From Pseudoalteromonas rubra (lineage in GTDB: Bacteria > Pseudomonadota > Gammaproteobacteria > Enterobacterales > Alteromonadaceae): a stretch of 64,000 bases of DNA. The DNA is taken from NCBI RefSeq assembly GCF_005886805.2, contig NZ_CP045430.1, positions 1,116,001 to 1,180,000 on the forward strand, given 5' to 3'. Positions 26,345-35,165 of this stretch are shown here, one piece after another. The first letter of the stretch is position 1. Each line of letters starts with the position of its first letter. A program made the translations under genes and the position numbers. The notes below the pieces were generated by a model, which was not told the DNA's origin, ran no database searches, and saw only the letters and a program-made list of their open reading frames with translations.

Positions 26345-26686
26345 ATGGAACTGGCATCTGCGGCAGATAAGCTCGCCGAACTGGGACACACCACCCGCTT
26401 AAGTATTTTCCGATATTTAGTGAAAGGGGGCACGCATGGCGTACCCGTTGGCGAAATACAGGCTGCGCTAGATGTGCCGGGTTCTACTTTGTCTCATCAT
26501 ATTAATCGGCTGGTAAAAGTGGGGCTGGTCAAGCAAAGGCGAGAAAGCCGCACACTTTACTGCGTGCCTCAATACGATGCACTGATTGAGCTGATCGGAT
26601 TCTTGCAAGAAGAGTGTTGTGTCAATCAGTCAGACGATCCCAGCTGCAGCAATACATGTGATACCGCTCAGGGCGAGCCAAGCTAG
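26345..26686 (+). CDS. arsR: ArsR/SmtB family metalloregulator
   Basis: ATG at 26345 with GAGGAG 8-10 nt upstream; MNEEQD at 26327 is an alternative. 113 residues: winged helix with recognition helix VPGSTLSHHINRLVKVGL (residues 44-61), and a Cys-rich tail C91 C92, C101, C105 plus C73, a possible arsenite/metal-thiol site outside the classical alpha-3 CxC position. It should repress by binding TTTCCA-type operators at its own promoter and at the permease promoter, releasing when thiophilic metalloid binds. Its stop overlaps the convergent flavoprotein gene by 4 bp. Confidence 0.85.
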   Translation: MELASAADKLAELGHTTRLSIFRYLVKGGTHGVPVGEIQAALDVPGSTLSHHINRLVKVGLVKQRRESRTLYCVPQYDALIELIGFLQEECCVNQSDDPSCSNTCDTAQGEPS

Positions 26687-27942
26687 CCACAACATGCGCC
26701 CTGTTGCGCCTTTGGTGCACCAGGAAATCTCAACTGAGACGAGCGAGCGGCCTCTGCATTACCCGCCAGAGATTCGACAATCGAGCGCACCTGCTCATAC
26801 CCGGTGAGCATTAAGAAGGTCGGGGCACGTCCATAGGATTTCATACCCGCAATGTAAAAGTGCGCATCATCATGAGACAACTCATCAACTCCGTGTGCAC
26901 GCACTGAACCACAACTATGCAAATTTGGGTCAATCAATGGTGCAAGCCGCATTGGTGCTTCGACAATATGGTCCAAATCCAGCCTTAATTCTCGCAACAT
27001 CTCCAGGTCAGGCCTGAAGCCGGTCGCAACAATGATGTTGTCGACCTGTATCCCGATATCAGCTCCTCCCGCCAAAGCACGGATATTCAGCCCATGCCCG
27101 GCCCGGACAATTTCTTTGATCTCTAATTGAGAAACCAGCTTTAGTGTATCATTTTCTATGGCCTTTTTGGCCGCCAACCCGAGCTGCCGGCGCGCAGGCA
27201 CTTTGTCGTTGATGCCTTTGCCCAGCAGCTTATCGATGTTGTTTTTACGCATGCCCCAGGTCACTTCGGTACCTGGCTCTGCCGCTTGCAGCTCAAGTAA
27301 ATCCAGTGCGATATTCATTGCCGAGTGGCCGGCACCCACCACCAAGTTGCGTTTTCTTGCAAAATCGCTTCGCTGAGTGCCCAGAATGTCCGGGATACCA
27401 TAATAAACACTCTGCTGATTGGCCAACTCACCTGGCACAGATAAACCATCAAGCCCCAGCGGGTTTGGACTCGACCAGGTACCGGAAGCATCAATCACAG
27501 CATCACTATGCAGTACCTGGATCCCTAACTCATTTCGACAATGCACAACAAAACGTGCACTGTCACGACCTTGCGTAGTATGCTTACTGACCCCGGCTTT
27601 AGACACACCAAAGACCTCAGTACCATAGCGGATATGCTCCGCCAATTCGGGTAATTTGGCCGCAGGTTGCAAGTAGTGTTCGACGACTTCCCGACCAGTA
27701 GGAGTTACATTGGCGTCTACGCCGGGCCAGCCATGCTCAGTCAGCAGGTTTACCACGGCCTCATCCAGCATATAGGACCAGGGCGTAAACAGGCTAACGT
27801 GTCCCCATTGCAACATTGCAGCCCCTGCGGTGTCACCTTTTTCAATAATGGTGGGGCGGATCCCTTTTTCCAGCAGTCTTGCAGCCGCAGCCAGGCCAAT
27901 GGGTCCGGCACCAATAATAATGACTTCTTTGATTGGTTTCAT
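26683..27942 (-). CDS. FMO-like FAD/NAD(P) oxidoreductase in ars-type locus
   Basis: 419 residues. FAD motif GAGPIGLAAAARLLEKG near residue 11, NAD(P) motif VVGAGHSAMNIALDLLE near residue 202, and ATGFRPD near 310, as in flavin-dependent monooxygenases and thioredoxin-reductase-like enzymes. The C-terminus ends in GACCG, a vicinal Cys pair. Flavoproteins of this kind (often called ArsO) occur in arsenic gene clusters; their reaction is not firmly known. It lies 79 bp downstream of the ArsP-type permease on the same strand and is probably cotranscribed and ArsR-controlled. Confidence 0.75.
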   Translation of the reverse strand: MKPIKEVIIIGAGPIGLAAAARLLEKGIRPTIIEKGDTAGAAMLQWGHVSLFTPWSYMLDEAVVNLLTEHGWPGVDANVTPTGREVVEHYLQPAAKLPELAEHIRYGTEVFGVSKAGVSKHTTQGRDSARFVVHCRNELGIQVLHSDAVIDASGTWSSPNPLGLDGLSVPGELANQQSVYYGIPDILGTQRSDFARKRNLVVGAGHSAMNIALDLLELQAAEPGTEVTWGMRKNNIDKLLGKGINDKVPARRQLGLAAKKAIENDTLKLVSQLEIKEIVRAGHGLNIRALAGGADIGIQVDNIIVATGFRPDLEMLRELRLDLDHIVEAPMRLAPLIDPNLHSCGSVRAHGVDELSHDDAHFYIAGMKSYGRAPTFLMLTGYEQVRSIVESLAGNAEAARSSQLRFPGAPKAQQGACCG

Positions 27943-28021
27943 ATCAGGTTACCTCTTGATTAATCGTATCTAACTCAGGCGGTCGGCTTAGCCTGCCAAC
28001 CTCTAAAAAACAAATAAACTG

Positions 28022-29005
28022 CTAGAAAATAAGGGTATATAAGTACCCGGCAGCCATCGCCATCCCGAGTACCACACCCAGAAATGCCAGGATCATCTGC
28101 GTTTTGAAAATGGATTTAAGCAGGATAACTTCGGTCAGGCTGGCACCAGCACTGCCAATGATCAGCGCCATGACCGACCCCAGTGCCATACCTTTTTGCA
28201 CTAAACCGGCACTCAGAGGGATCACTGCAGAAGCTCGGATATACAAGGGAATACCAATGACTGCGGCAAGTGGAATGGCATACCATTTGTTTTCACCGGC
28301 ATAGTCAATAATGAGCTCTGTGGGCACAAAGCCATATATGAAGGATCCTATGGTGATACCAAGTAGTAAATAGGGCAGGGTAGCGAGGAAGTCTTTCCAG
28401 GTTGTTCGCCAAATTCGCAACCAGCGGTTTTCTACCTGTTTTATGTCTCTGTCGGGATTTTTCTTACCACCACATTGACTACTTTCCAGGTTAAGCGGCA
28501 TCTCTTTGCTCGTCTGGCCAGCCTTGCAAGCAGACTGACTGACCGCAGCCTGATAGGCTTCATCCCTAACATAACGCTCAAACCCCAGTCGCTCCAGCAA
28601 GTAGCCCGACACGACCGACGTGATCAGAGCAACCGAAAAATAGAACACCGCCACATCCAGGCCGAATGTCACAATCAATAAGCCAATAACAATGGGGTTC
28701 AACAGTGGACTGGAAAATAAGAAAACGGTAACGGGCCCAAACCCGGCCCGTGCCTGCAGTAACCCTTTTAAAAACGGGATCGTTGAGCAGGAACAAAACG
28801 GTGTGATTGCTCCCAGCAACGCCGCAATCATATAGCCCTTACCTTTACGGGCACTCAAATTTTCCCTCACCTTTTCAGGCGTGATGTACTCCTGCAGCAC
28901 ACCCCCCAAATAGCTTACGACTAGAAATAACACGGTTAACTCCAGCGCAAGGAACACAAACATATCGGCCGCTTCTTTAAGCATGACCTGCATTTCTGGT
29001 GACAT
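28022..29005 (-). CDS. arsP: ArsP-type permease (PF03773/DUF318)
   Basis: 327 residues with about eight TM segments in two halves joined by a polar Cys-containing loop (residues 155-195). The first half has the family signature TPFCSCSTIPFLKGLLQA near residue 70 and SSPLLNPIV; the second half has IPLYIRASAVIPL and SAGASLTE. PF03773 permeases include ArsP, which exports trivalent organoarsenicals, and metal exporters of the SO_0444 type. The ArsR-like neighbour and ArsR-type operators favour a metalloid role. Two tandem operators lie just upstream. Confidence 0.75.
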   Translation of the reverse strand: MSPEMQVMLKEAADMFVFLALELTVLFLVVSYLGGVLQEYITPEKVRENLSARKGKGYMIAALLGAITPFCSCSTIPFLKGLLQARAGFGPVTVFLFSSPLLNPIVIGLLIVTFGLDVAVFYFSVALITSVVSGYLLERLGFERYVRDEAYQAAVSQSACKAGQTSKEMPLNLESSQCGGKKNPDRDIKQVENRWLRIWRTTWKDFLATLPYLLLGITIGSFIYGFVPTELIIDYAGENKWYAIPLAAVIGIPLYIRASAVIPLSAGLVQKGMALGSVMALIIGSAGASLTEVILLKSIFKTQMILAFLGVVLGMAMAAGYLYTLIF

Positions 29006-29016
29006 ACATCTCTCCT

Positions 29017-29062
29017 GATCTAATTTTATATTTCCAGTATTATAGAAATATAAAATTAGATC
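29017..29062. promoter_or_regulatory. Long palindromic ArsR operator upstream of permease
   Basis: Perfect 18-bp arms (GATCTAATTTTATATTTC and its complement) around a 10-bp centre CAGTATTATA. The core TTTCCAGTATTATAGAAA matches the operator before the arsR-like gene. Begins 12 bp before the permease start codon. Confidence 0.75.
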
Positions 29063-29070
29063 AATCTATG

Positions 29071-29088
29071 TTTCCAATATTATAGAAA
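29071..29088. promoter_or_regulatory. Second ArsR-type operator upstream of permease
   Basis: TTTCCAATATTATAGAAA, 40 bp (about four turns) from the first core, so two ArsR dimers could bind on one face of the helix. Confidence 0.65.
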
Positions 29089-29348
29089 TAACTTGTAGAA
29101 ACTCTACATGTTTGTCACCCGGAAACGATAGATTAAAGCCAATAAACTTATGAAATTAATATGTATTTGTCATGAAAAAGATAGACGGTGGTCAGTCTTG
29201 GACATACGTATGCCACCAAAGCAGGTCGTTGTATAAGAGAATCAAAAAACATACGCGTTAAACCCAACTCAATCACAGCCGTAGCTTTAATATGCTCAAG
29301 CCTGGCTGCAAATGGCCAATTTTTACTTGGGCGAAAGCCCATATAACG
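29089..29348. other. Intergenic region, no supported gene
   Basis: A 64-codon minus-strand frame (29148-29342) has no ribosome site and no recognisable motif. AT-rich left part, with the permease promoter presumed near 29100. Confidence 0.4.
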
Positions 29349-30239
29349 CTATATCTCCTGCGCTTTTAACCAGTTCATAAACGTTTGTAAGCGCGCTATC
29401 CGGGCGGAGTTAGGGTGGTAAACCAGATAGCGTTTCACCGGGTTGGGGTGGGGCAGTTGGAACGGAATAACGAGTTCACCGTTATCGAGCTGACGGCGAA
29501 ACAGATATGGCACAGCCAAGGTAACACCATGGCCGTTGGCCACAGCGCTGAGTGCCATATCCGTGCTATTAACATAGGTCCAGTGTGGGTGATCGACATA
29601 ATCTACTACCTGTTGCGCCTCAAACCAGCTTGGCCAGTCATATGCACCGGGCTGCTCCAACGTTACCAGCCAGGTATCCAGCAGATCGGCCGGGGTTTTG
29701 AGCGGTAAAGATGCAGCCAACTGCGCGGAGCATACGGGTAACACAGGTGAAGCGCCAAAATACTCACAAGCCAGCGTGGTTGGGGTGTGCTTTTCGACCT
29801 GTGTGCCGAAACGGATCGCCAAATCAATGCGAGCGTGTCTCAAGTCTTCAAAACTCGCGGAAGAGTGCAGACGAATGCGGATCTGTGGATACAAGCTGGC
29901 GAATTCCTGCAATCTGGGCATCAGCCACAAGGTATTAAATGCCTGCGTAGAACTAATGCTGAGCTCCCCCGCCAATTCTTCCTGACGCAGGCTATTAATG
30001 CCTTGATCGATCATAGTTAAGGCCGGTCCGGTATGCTCTGCCAGCGTACACCCGGCCTGAGTCAACTGCATATGTCGGCCGACTCGCACAAATAACCGTT
30101 GCCCCAGCTGCCGCTCCAGCATCCGCATCTGCTGACTGACTGCGGCCTGCGAAATACATAATTCGGCGGCGGCCAGACTATAACTCTGATGTCTTGCCGC
30201 ACACTCAAATGTCACCAGCAAATTGATATTTTTGAACAC
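29349..30239 (-). CDS. LysR family regulator (GcvA-like)
   Basis: 296 residues. The winged helix (residues 5-62; SYSLAAAELCISQAAVSQQMRMLE) and the effector domain with TQAFNTLWLMPRLQEF and DLAIRFG are typical of the GcvA/AmpR branch. Divergent from the isocitrate-lyase/PEP-mutase-family gene across 140 bp that contains a 25-bp LysR-type palindrome, so that gene is the likely target. Effector not deducible. Confidence 0.9.
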   Translation of the reverse strand: MFKNINLLVTFECAARHQSYSLAAAELCISQAAVSQQMRMLERQLGQRLFVRVGRHMQLTQAGCTLAEHTGPALTMIDQGINSLRQEELAGELSISSTQAFNTLWLMPRLQEFASLYPQIRIRLHSSASFEDLRHARIDLAIRFGTQVEKHTPTTLACEYFGASPVLPVCSAQLAASLPLKTPADLLDTWLVTLEQPGAYDWPSWFEAQQVVDYVDHPHWTYVNSTDMALSAVANGHGVTLAVPYLFRRQLDNGELVIPFQLPHPNPVKRYLVYHPNSARIARLQTFMNWLKAQEI

Positions 30240-30271
30240 GATACGGGCACTTCCGAATTCCAGGACAGAAA

Positions 30272-30296
30272 GTATTATAAGCTGAGCTTATAATAC
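30272..30296. promoter_or_regulatory. 12-1-12 palindrome, probable LysR operator
   Basis: Arms GTATTATAAGCT and AGCTTATAATAC around one G, 32 bp upstream of the lysR start and 83 bp upstream of the divergent lyase gene. Contains T-N11-A spacings. Confidence 0.6.
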
Positions 30297-30379
30297 AAGT
30301 CGATTTTTATCGTTGGTCTTTAAAACCGGGTAACCGCACTATAGTGACCACAAAACAGTGATAATATCAGTGAGATAAT

Positions 30380-31141
30380 ATGCAAGCATTCAAACAATTA
30401 CATCAACAAACAAGCCCGTTTTTACTAGCCAATGTCTGGGACGCCGCCAGTGCTAAAGCAGCACAACAAGCAGGATATCAGGCACTGGGAACTTCCAGCG
30501 CAGCCGTTGCCAGCGTACTGGGCTATGATGACGGCGAACACATGTCTTTCGACGAACTCCTTTTTTTGGTTGCTCGGATCAGCCGTGCCACCGACTTACC
30601 TCTGAGCGTTGATATTGAGGCCGGTTACAGCCGTGATCCACAGACAATAGCAAAGCACATTCAACAACTTGCGCAATTGGGTGTGGTCGGAGTTAATCTC
30701 GAAGACAGTCTGGTAAATACAGTCCGCACCTTAACTGATGCAGATGAATTTGCGGCACGATTAAAGGCCGTACGTCATGAGTTGGCCACTCAGCAGACTA
30801 ATATCTTTATTAATGTGCGCTGCGATGCCTTCTTACTGGGTCTCGACAACGCGCGCGAGGAAGCCTTGCATCGGGCATCTACATATCAGCGAGCGGGCGC
30901 CGATGGTTTGTTCTTACCTTGTATTACCCAGCAAGCAGATATTCAGGCCATCACAGAGACTTGTCAGTTACCCCTGAATGTCATGGCAATGCCAGATCTG
31001 GCCGATTTTGACACGCTTAGTGCGCTCGGGGTGAAACGGATCAGTATGGGCAATTTTGCCTTTGAAGGGATGTACACCCACCTAACCCAGCAACTCCAGG
31101 AGATCCGCTCGCAGGGCAACTGTGCACCTTTATTCGGCTGA
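30380..31141 (+). CDS. Isocitrate lyase/PEP mutase superfamily enzyme
   Basis: 253 residues with a TIM-barrel of this superfamily: NVWDAASAKAAQQAGYQALGTSS at the start, the metal-site strand SVDIEAGYSRDP near residue 75, and VNLEDS near residue 104. Relatives cleave or form C-C or P-C bonds (methylisocitrate lyase, oxaloacetate decarboxylase, phosphonopyruvate hydrolase). Short for isocitrate lyase and lacking the KKCGH loop, so a carboxy-phosphonopyruvate/oxaloacetate-type hydrolase is more likely. Controlled presumably by the divergent LysR. Its stop codon abuts that of the next, convergent gene. Confidence 0.82.
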   Translation: MQAFKQLHQQTSPFLLANVWDAASAKAAQQAGYQALGTSSAAVASVLGYDDGEHMSFDELLFLVARISRATDLPLSVDIEAGYSRDPQTIAKHIQQLAQLGVVGVNLEDSLVNTVRTLTDADEFAARLKAVRHELATQQTNIFINVRCDAFLLGLDNAREEALHRASTYQRAGADGLFLPCITQQADIQAITETCQLPLNVMAMPDLADFDTLSALGVKRISMGNFAFEGMYTHLTQQLQEIRSQGNCAPLFG

Positions 31142-32101
31142 TCAATCAAATTGCACATGCGGCGGCCAGTGCTGCGCCCAGGTATGGGTTGGTGTTTCTT
31201 GTTGTGCTTCCAAAGCGGTGACCAGGAAATCCAGGAATACCCGTACTCTGGCAGGCAAATAGGCGCGTTTTGGGTAAATCGCAAACACCCCGCTGTCTGG
31301 CATAGGTGCTCTGAACGCGGGGTAAAGCGATACCAAAGCCCCGCTTTTGAGTCCTGCTTTGGCGAGAAAATGCGGCAACTGAGCGAACCCGAAGCCATCA
31401 GCACACAATTGGGCCATGGCTTCACCATCATCCGTAATATGCGTGCGATGTAGCTCACAGAGTTGATAAACGCCGTCTGCATCTGGCAAAAAAATCGGTT
31501 GCAGCTGCTGTGTTTCTTTTATTTTAAAGCCTATCCAAGAATGTCCGTTGAAATCGTCCAGACTAACAGGCGTGCCGTGCTGCTTAAGATAGTTTGGTGA
31601 CGCACAGACCACAAAATCCATCGGACTCAGGCAGCGCGCAACCAGACGGCTGTCTTTGACAAAGCCGGTGCGTAATGCCACATCAATGTCCTGCTCAATA
31701 ATATCCACATGCATATCATCAAGGGATAGTTCCAGTGTGATTTCCGGGTAACGCTGACAAAACGCTTTGAGCAAAGGACGCAAATACAAATGTCCATAAC
31801 ACACCGCTGAATTGACGCGTAACCGCCCTCTGGGGGCATCATTGAGCTGCCTGAGTTCATCTTCACAGCTGGACAATGCCAGAATGCTTGAACGCACGGT
31901 TTGTGCATAGTGGCGCCCGGCCGCCGTGATCTTCAGTTGCCGGGTGGAGCGCTGGAATAAAGTCACCCCGAGCTCAGCTTCCAGTCGGCTCACGGCTTTA
32001 CTGATGGTGGAGGGGTCGGTATTGCAAACCCGCGCCGCAGCCGCAAAACTCTGCTCTTCACAGGTTGCCAGAAACAAGGTCAGCGATCTCAGTTTATCCA
32101 T
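31142..32101 (-). CDS. LysR family transcriptional regulator
   Basis: The ATG at 32101 (MDKLRSLTLFLATCEEQSFA) is the standard LysR start; the longer frame adds 15 unmatched residues. 319 residues, winged helix with AAARVCNTDPSTISKAVSRLE and an effector domain of the CrgA/DmlR-type (RGRLRVNSAVCYG, DVALRTG). Divergent from the MFS operon 159 bp away; it probably controls that operon. A short palindrome TATTCATGAATA (32159-32170) lies between. Confidence 0.88.
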   Translation of the reverse strand: MDKLRSLTLFLATCEEQSFAAAARVCNTDPSTISKAVSRLEAELGVTLFQRSTRQLKITAAGRHYAQTVRSSILALSSCEDELRQLNDAPRGRLRVNSAVCYGHLYLRPLLKAFCQRYPEITLELSLDDMHVDIIEQDIDVALRTGFVKDSRLVARCLSPMDFVVCASPNYLKQHGTPVSLDDFNGHSWIGFKIKETQQLQPIFLPDADGVYQLCELHRTHITDDGEAMAQLCADGFGFAQLPHFLAKAGLKSGALVSLYPAFRAPMPDSGVFAIYPKRAYLPARVRVFLDFLVTALEAQQETPTHTWAQHWPPHVQFD

Positions 32102-32260
32102 GATAGTCAGTCCTGTGATTTGGGTAAACACCTTAGATACTGGCACTATATCAGCAATTATTCATGAATAGTATTCACGACTAAATGGCCAGAACTGTGG
32201 TTTTTCAACCTCTCGCAGCCACTTAAAGTATCCGCAAAGATACTCAGGAGGCGACAGACT

Positions 32261-33469
32261 ATGTTAAATCGTACTGCAAACAGTGCAGCAAACTCATGGG
32301 TCAGTTATTTTTGCCTGGCATTCGTAGCCATGGCCGGGCTGGCCTACCTTAACTTTTTACCTGCGGTCGTGGACGCGCTGGCAGGCGGCATTGGTTTTTC
32401 CCCACAACAAGCCGGCACACTGGTAGCCAGCAACGGCTATGGTGCATTACTGGGCAGTATCTGCGCCATCTTTGTGGTTCGCCATATTGCCTGGAAGCAA
32501 GCTTTACTCATCACCTTCCTCGCATTGTGCATTATGGAACTCTGTACCGCTGCGTGGAGCACTTACACTAGTTTATTGGTCTGGCGATTTATCGCCGGTG
32601 TACTAGGCGGGTTTAGCGTAGGTGTGTCATTTGCCACACTCGCGCGTTTAAGTAACCCCGACAGAGCGTTCGGCGCATTACTGTTGATTCAGTTTAGTAT
32701 CGGCTCAATGATTATCTATGCCATACCGCTGCTTGAAGCCTTGCTGGGTGACTACGCGGTGTTTTACACCATGGCGGGTTTGGTGTGCCTGGCCCTGTTA
32801 TGTTTGCCCTTGTTACCCGCATTACCGGCCCAAACTCACACCAAACAGCAGACAAAACGCTTGCAGCTATCAGCCAAGAGCAGCCCGTTACTGCTGGCGA
32901 TGCTGCTCTATCTGGTCGCAGCAAGTGGGATCTGGGCCTATGCAGGTCAAATTGGGCTGGCGGCAGGGATGTCACAGCAACAGACCAGTCAGACGATTGC
33001 AATGACGGGCTTACTGGGGCTAGGTGGCGCGTTATTACCCATACTCAATCCAAACAGGGCACACCGCGCAGTGTGCTTAAGTGGCGGTATTTCACTTTCA
33101 GCCATAGCTGCCTTACTGCTTTGCTTCGCACACTTTGACTTGATCTACGCGCTTGCACTGGCCCTGCTGTTTTTTGCCTGGCCAGCGGTACACGCCTATT
33201 TGCTTGCAGTGACGGCAGAGCTGGACAGCTCAGGGCAACTCTCTTCCTTCGCAGCGGTAGTATCCAGTGTCGGAATGGCATCCGGGCCGCTGCTCGGTTC
33301 CGCGTTACTCAACAGCGATGTCTTCACCACGATGTTGAGCACCTTTGCTGCACTACTTGCCCTCAGCCTGGGAATGCTGCTCGGGCCACTAAAAACCCCC
33401 AGGCTCGCGCAATCTCAACTAGCCACAACGCCTGAACAAGATTACCAAACCACAAGGAGTATCCGATGA
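32261..33469 (+). CDS. MFS transporter (YbfB/YjiJ-like)
   Basis: 402 residues with about 12 TM helices; the first loop contains SNGYGALLGS and the second half resembles YbfB/YjiJ major-facilitator exporters. AGGAGG ribosome site 10 nt before ATG. First gene of a four-gene operon: its stop overlaps the next start by 4 bp (ATGA). Substrate unknown; an aromatic or quinone-like compound would suit the AhpD-like and SCO1 neighbours but this is inference. Confidence 0.85.
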   Translation: MLNRTANSAANSWVSYFCLAFVAMAGLAYLNFLPAVVDALAGGIGFSPQQAGTLVASNGYGALLGSICAIFVVRHIAWKQALLITFLALCIMELCTAAWSTYTSLLVWRFIAGVLGGFSVGVSFATLARLSNPDRAFGALLLIQFSIGSMIIYAIPLLEALLGDYAVFYTMAGLVCLALLCLPLLPALPAQTHTKQQTKRLQLSAKSSPLLLAMLLYLVAASGIWAYAGQIGLAAGMSQQQTSQTIAMTGLLGLGGALLPILNPNRAHRAVCLSGGISLSAIAALLLCFAHFDLIYALALALLFFAWPAVHAYLLAVTAELDSSGQLSSFAAVVSSVGMASGPLLGSALLNSDVFTTMLSTFAALLALSLGMLLGPLKTPRLAQSQLATTPEQDYQTTRSIR

Positions 33470-34023
33470 TCAAATACATACTGAACAAAATGCTCATTTC
33501 GATGCAGAAAAAATACGACTACGACGTCACCTATATGCAGGATGTGCTATCTGCGGATCTGAGTGCTTTTTTTAAATATCTGAAGTTTCAGTCTATGGCA
33601 GATTATCGTGGCGGTTTACCTGCCGCCCCCTTGTATGCAGCCAAATTACGCGCCATTTTGTGGGACGACTGTGGTCCCTGCACTCAGTTGCTGGTCAATA
33701 TGGCATTGGAAGCCGGCGTGCCCGCCACTCAGGTCAGTGCAATTATCAATAAGGACCTTGCAGCACTACCTGATGAACTGGCGCAAATCGTGGAGTTTAC
33801 CGACCAGGTTCTGGCCCACAATCCCGGTGCTGATGATATTCGTCCACATATCCTTTCAAAGTGGGGAGATAAGGGACTGACCGCCATTGCCTTTAGTATC
33901 AGCTCATGTCGTGTCTACCCGGCGCTTAAATATACTCTGGGGCATGGCAAAGCATGCAGCCGTGTCGTCGTGAAAGAGCAAACACTGACCCCGCCAGACA
34001 AAAACAATGCAATAACAGGGTAA
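33466..34023 (+). CDS. AhpD/carboxymuconolactone decarboxylase-like protein
   Basis: 185 residues, ATG in the GGAG context, overlapping the MFS gene by 4 bp. A CxxC pair in DDCGPCTQLLVNMALEAGV (C69, C72) followed by a helix rich in Ala/Val is the AhpD-like redox signature, although CGPC is the thioredoxin-type sequence. Additional Cys residues near the C-terminus (SSCRVYP, KACSR). AhpD-fold proteins act as disulfide reductants or hydroperoxidases; the actual substrate is unknown. Confidence 0.65.
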   Translation: MIKYILNKMLISMQKKYDYDVTYMQDVLSADLSAFFKYLKFQSMADYRGGLPAAPLYAAKLRAILWDDCGPCTQLLVNMALEAGVPATQVSAIINKDLAALPDELAQIVEFTDQVLAHNPGADDIRPHILSKWGDKGLTAIAFSISSCRVYPALKYTLGHGKACSRVVVKEQTLTPPDKNNAITG

Positions 34024-34027
34024 TATT

Positions 34028-34429
34028 ATGAGCGAAAAAGTCATCACCTCCATTGCTGTCTTGCTGGGGCTGGCGGCGCTGGCAAATGGCGTGTTTATGC
34101 TCTTCTATCCACAGCAGTGGTATTGGAGTGTGCCCGGCGTGCCCGATCGGGGCTTTTATAATCAGCATTTTATTCGCGATATCGGCATGTTGTATATGCT
34201 GATTGGTGGGGCATTTAGCTACGGCGCTTTTTATACTCGCTACCGTTTTCAGATATGGCTGTTTCCTACCTTGTGGTTAAGCTGTCACGCATTATTTCAC
34301 TTTTGGGAAGTGCTGGTCGGGATCTGCGGGCCTATTTTTCTGCTCATTGATTTTGCGGGCGTCACTTTACCCGCTTTGCTGGGACTATGGCTTTGCTGGC
34401 ATGTAAAAAAGGAGCAAATTAATGCATAG
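34028..34429 (+). CDS. Four-TM hypothetical membrane protein
   Basis: 133 residues with four hydrophobic helices (about 5-26, 54-75, 78-98, 104-126), no recognised family. A conserved-looking GFYNQHFIRDIGMLYM segment contains His and Asp that could bind metal or haem. It sits between the AhpD-like gene and SCO1 in the same operon and overlaps SCO1 by 8 bp, suggesting a shared membrane redox function. Confidence 0.6.
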   Translation: MSEKVITSIAVLLGLAALANGVFMLFYPQQWYWSVPGVPDRGFYNQHFIRDIGMLYMLIGGAFSYGAFYTRYRFQIWLFPTLWLSCHALFHFWEVLVGICGPIFLLIDFAGVTLPALLGLWLCWHVKKEQINA

Positions 34430-35021
34430 CAAGTACGCAGTACTGTCGACGCTGTTGTTCGGCTTAGGGTTGGGTATGCTGCTCCCAGTCGCCCAACCAG
34501 CTCAATTTGTCGTCACGCAGCAAATCATGCAAAAAACAAAGCGACACCTGAGCCCTTTTGAGTTACACAGTGTACACGGCACATTTGATCAACACGCACT
34601 ACTCGGGCAATGGACAATCGTCATATTCGGGTTCACACATTGTCCGGATATTTGCCCAACGGCACTGTCCCGGCTAGCGTCTCTGGAAACACACTTAACA
34701 ACACGCTCCACCGAAGGAACAGTGGCGTATGTGTTTGTATCCATCGACCCGAAACGAGACTCAACACCTACGCTCAATAAATATGTACGCTATTTTAGTC
34801 ACTCCTTTATGGGGGTTACGGGTCACCGAGAACAACTGAAATTACTGGCTCGCAGTCTCGGGGCGCAATTTCAGGTTACCGCAAAGCCGGACAATTACCA
34901 GGTTGCCCATTCCACTATGCTTTATTTAATTGGTCCAGAGGGCAAACTGCGCGGACGTTTTAATATAGATACTGATCTGACTGAACTCGCTCAGCAACTT
35001 AACAGCTTCATAAACCAGTAG
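34422..35021 (+). CDS. SCO1/SenC/PrrC family copper-thiol protein
   Basis: 199 residues with an N-terminal hydrophobic anchor (YAVLSTLLFGLGLGMLLP). The thioredoxin-fold motif THCPDICPTAL gives C74/C78 and the copper-ligand His 163 in QVAHSTM; together these are the CxxxC...H set of SCO proteins, which deliver copper to cytochrome oxidase or act as thiol reductants outside the inner membrane. AAGGAG ribosome site. Last gene of the MFS-AhpD-TM-SCO1 operon. No oxidase genes nearby, so a non-oxidase role is possible. Confidence 0.88.
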   Translation: MHSKYAVLSTLLFGLGLGMLLPVAQPAQFVVTQQIMQKTKRHLSPFELHSVHGTFDQHALLGQWTIVIFGFTHCPDICPTALSRLASLETHLTTRSTEGTVAYVFVSIDPKRDSTPTLNKYVRYFSHSFMGVTGHREQLKLLARSLGAQFQVTAKPDNYQVAHSTMLYLIGPEGKLRGRFNIDTDLTELAQQLNSFINQ

Positions 35022-35099
35022 GAAATTAACTTTATTGATTATCAACGAGGGCTTGAGAGGACTATTTACATCAAGTGATTACCAATGAGGATGTCTGCG

Positions 35100-35116
35100 T
35101 GTAAAGGGGCTTTACA
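35100..35116 (+). repeat. Dispersed 17-bp repeat, copy 4
   Basis: TGTAAAGGGGCTTTACA, the most symmetric copy (TGTAAA-N5-TTTACA), downstream of the SCO1 gene. Confidence 0.55.
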
Positions 35117-35133
35117 AAAAAGTACGGCAAAGA

Positions 35134-35158
35134 AAAAGGCAACCTGTGGTTGCCTTTT
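35134..35158. terminator. Bidirectional terminator
   Basis: AAAAGGCAACC / GGTTGCCTTTT stem with TGT loop, between the SCO1 operon and the convergent small genes. Confidence 0.8.
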
Positions 35159-35165
35159 CACGCGA

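Noticed and set aside
29148..29342. 64-codon minus-strand frame
   Set aside because: No ribosome site, no family, no conserved motif; could be chance in a 343-bp spacer.
35100..35116. TyrR operator
   Set aside because: The spacer is 5 bp rather than 6, and no aromatic amino-acid gene is near any copy.
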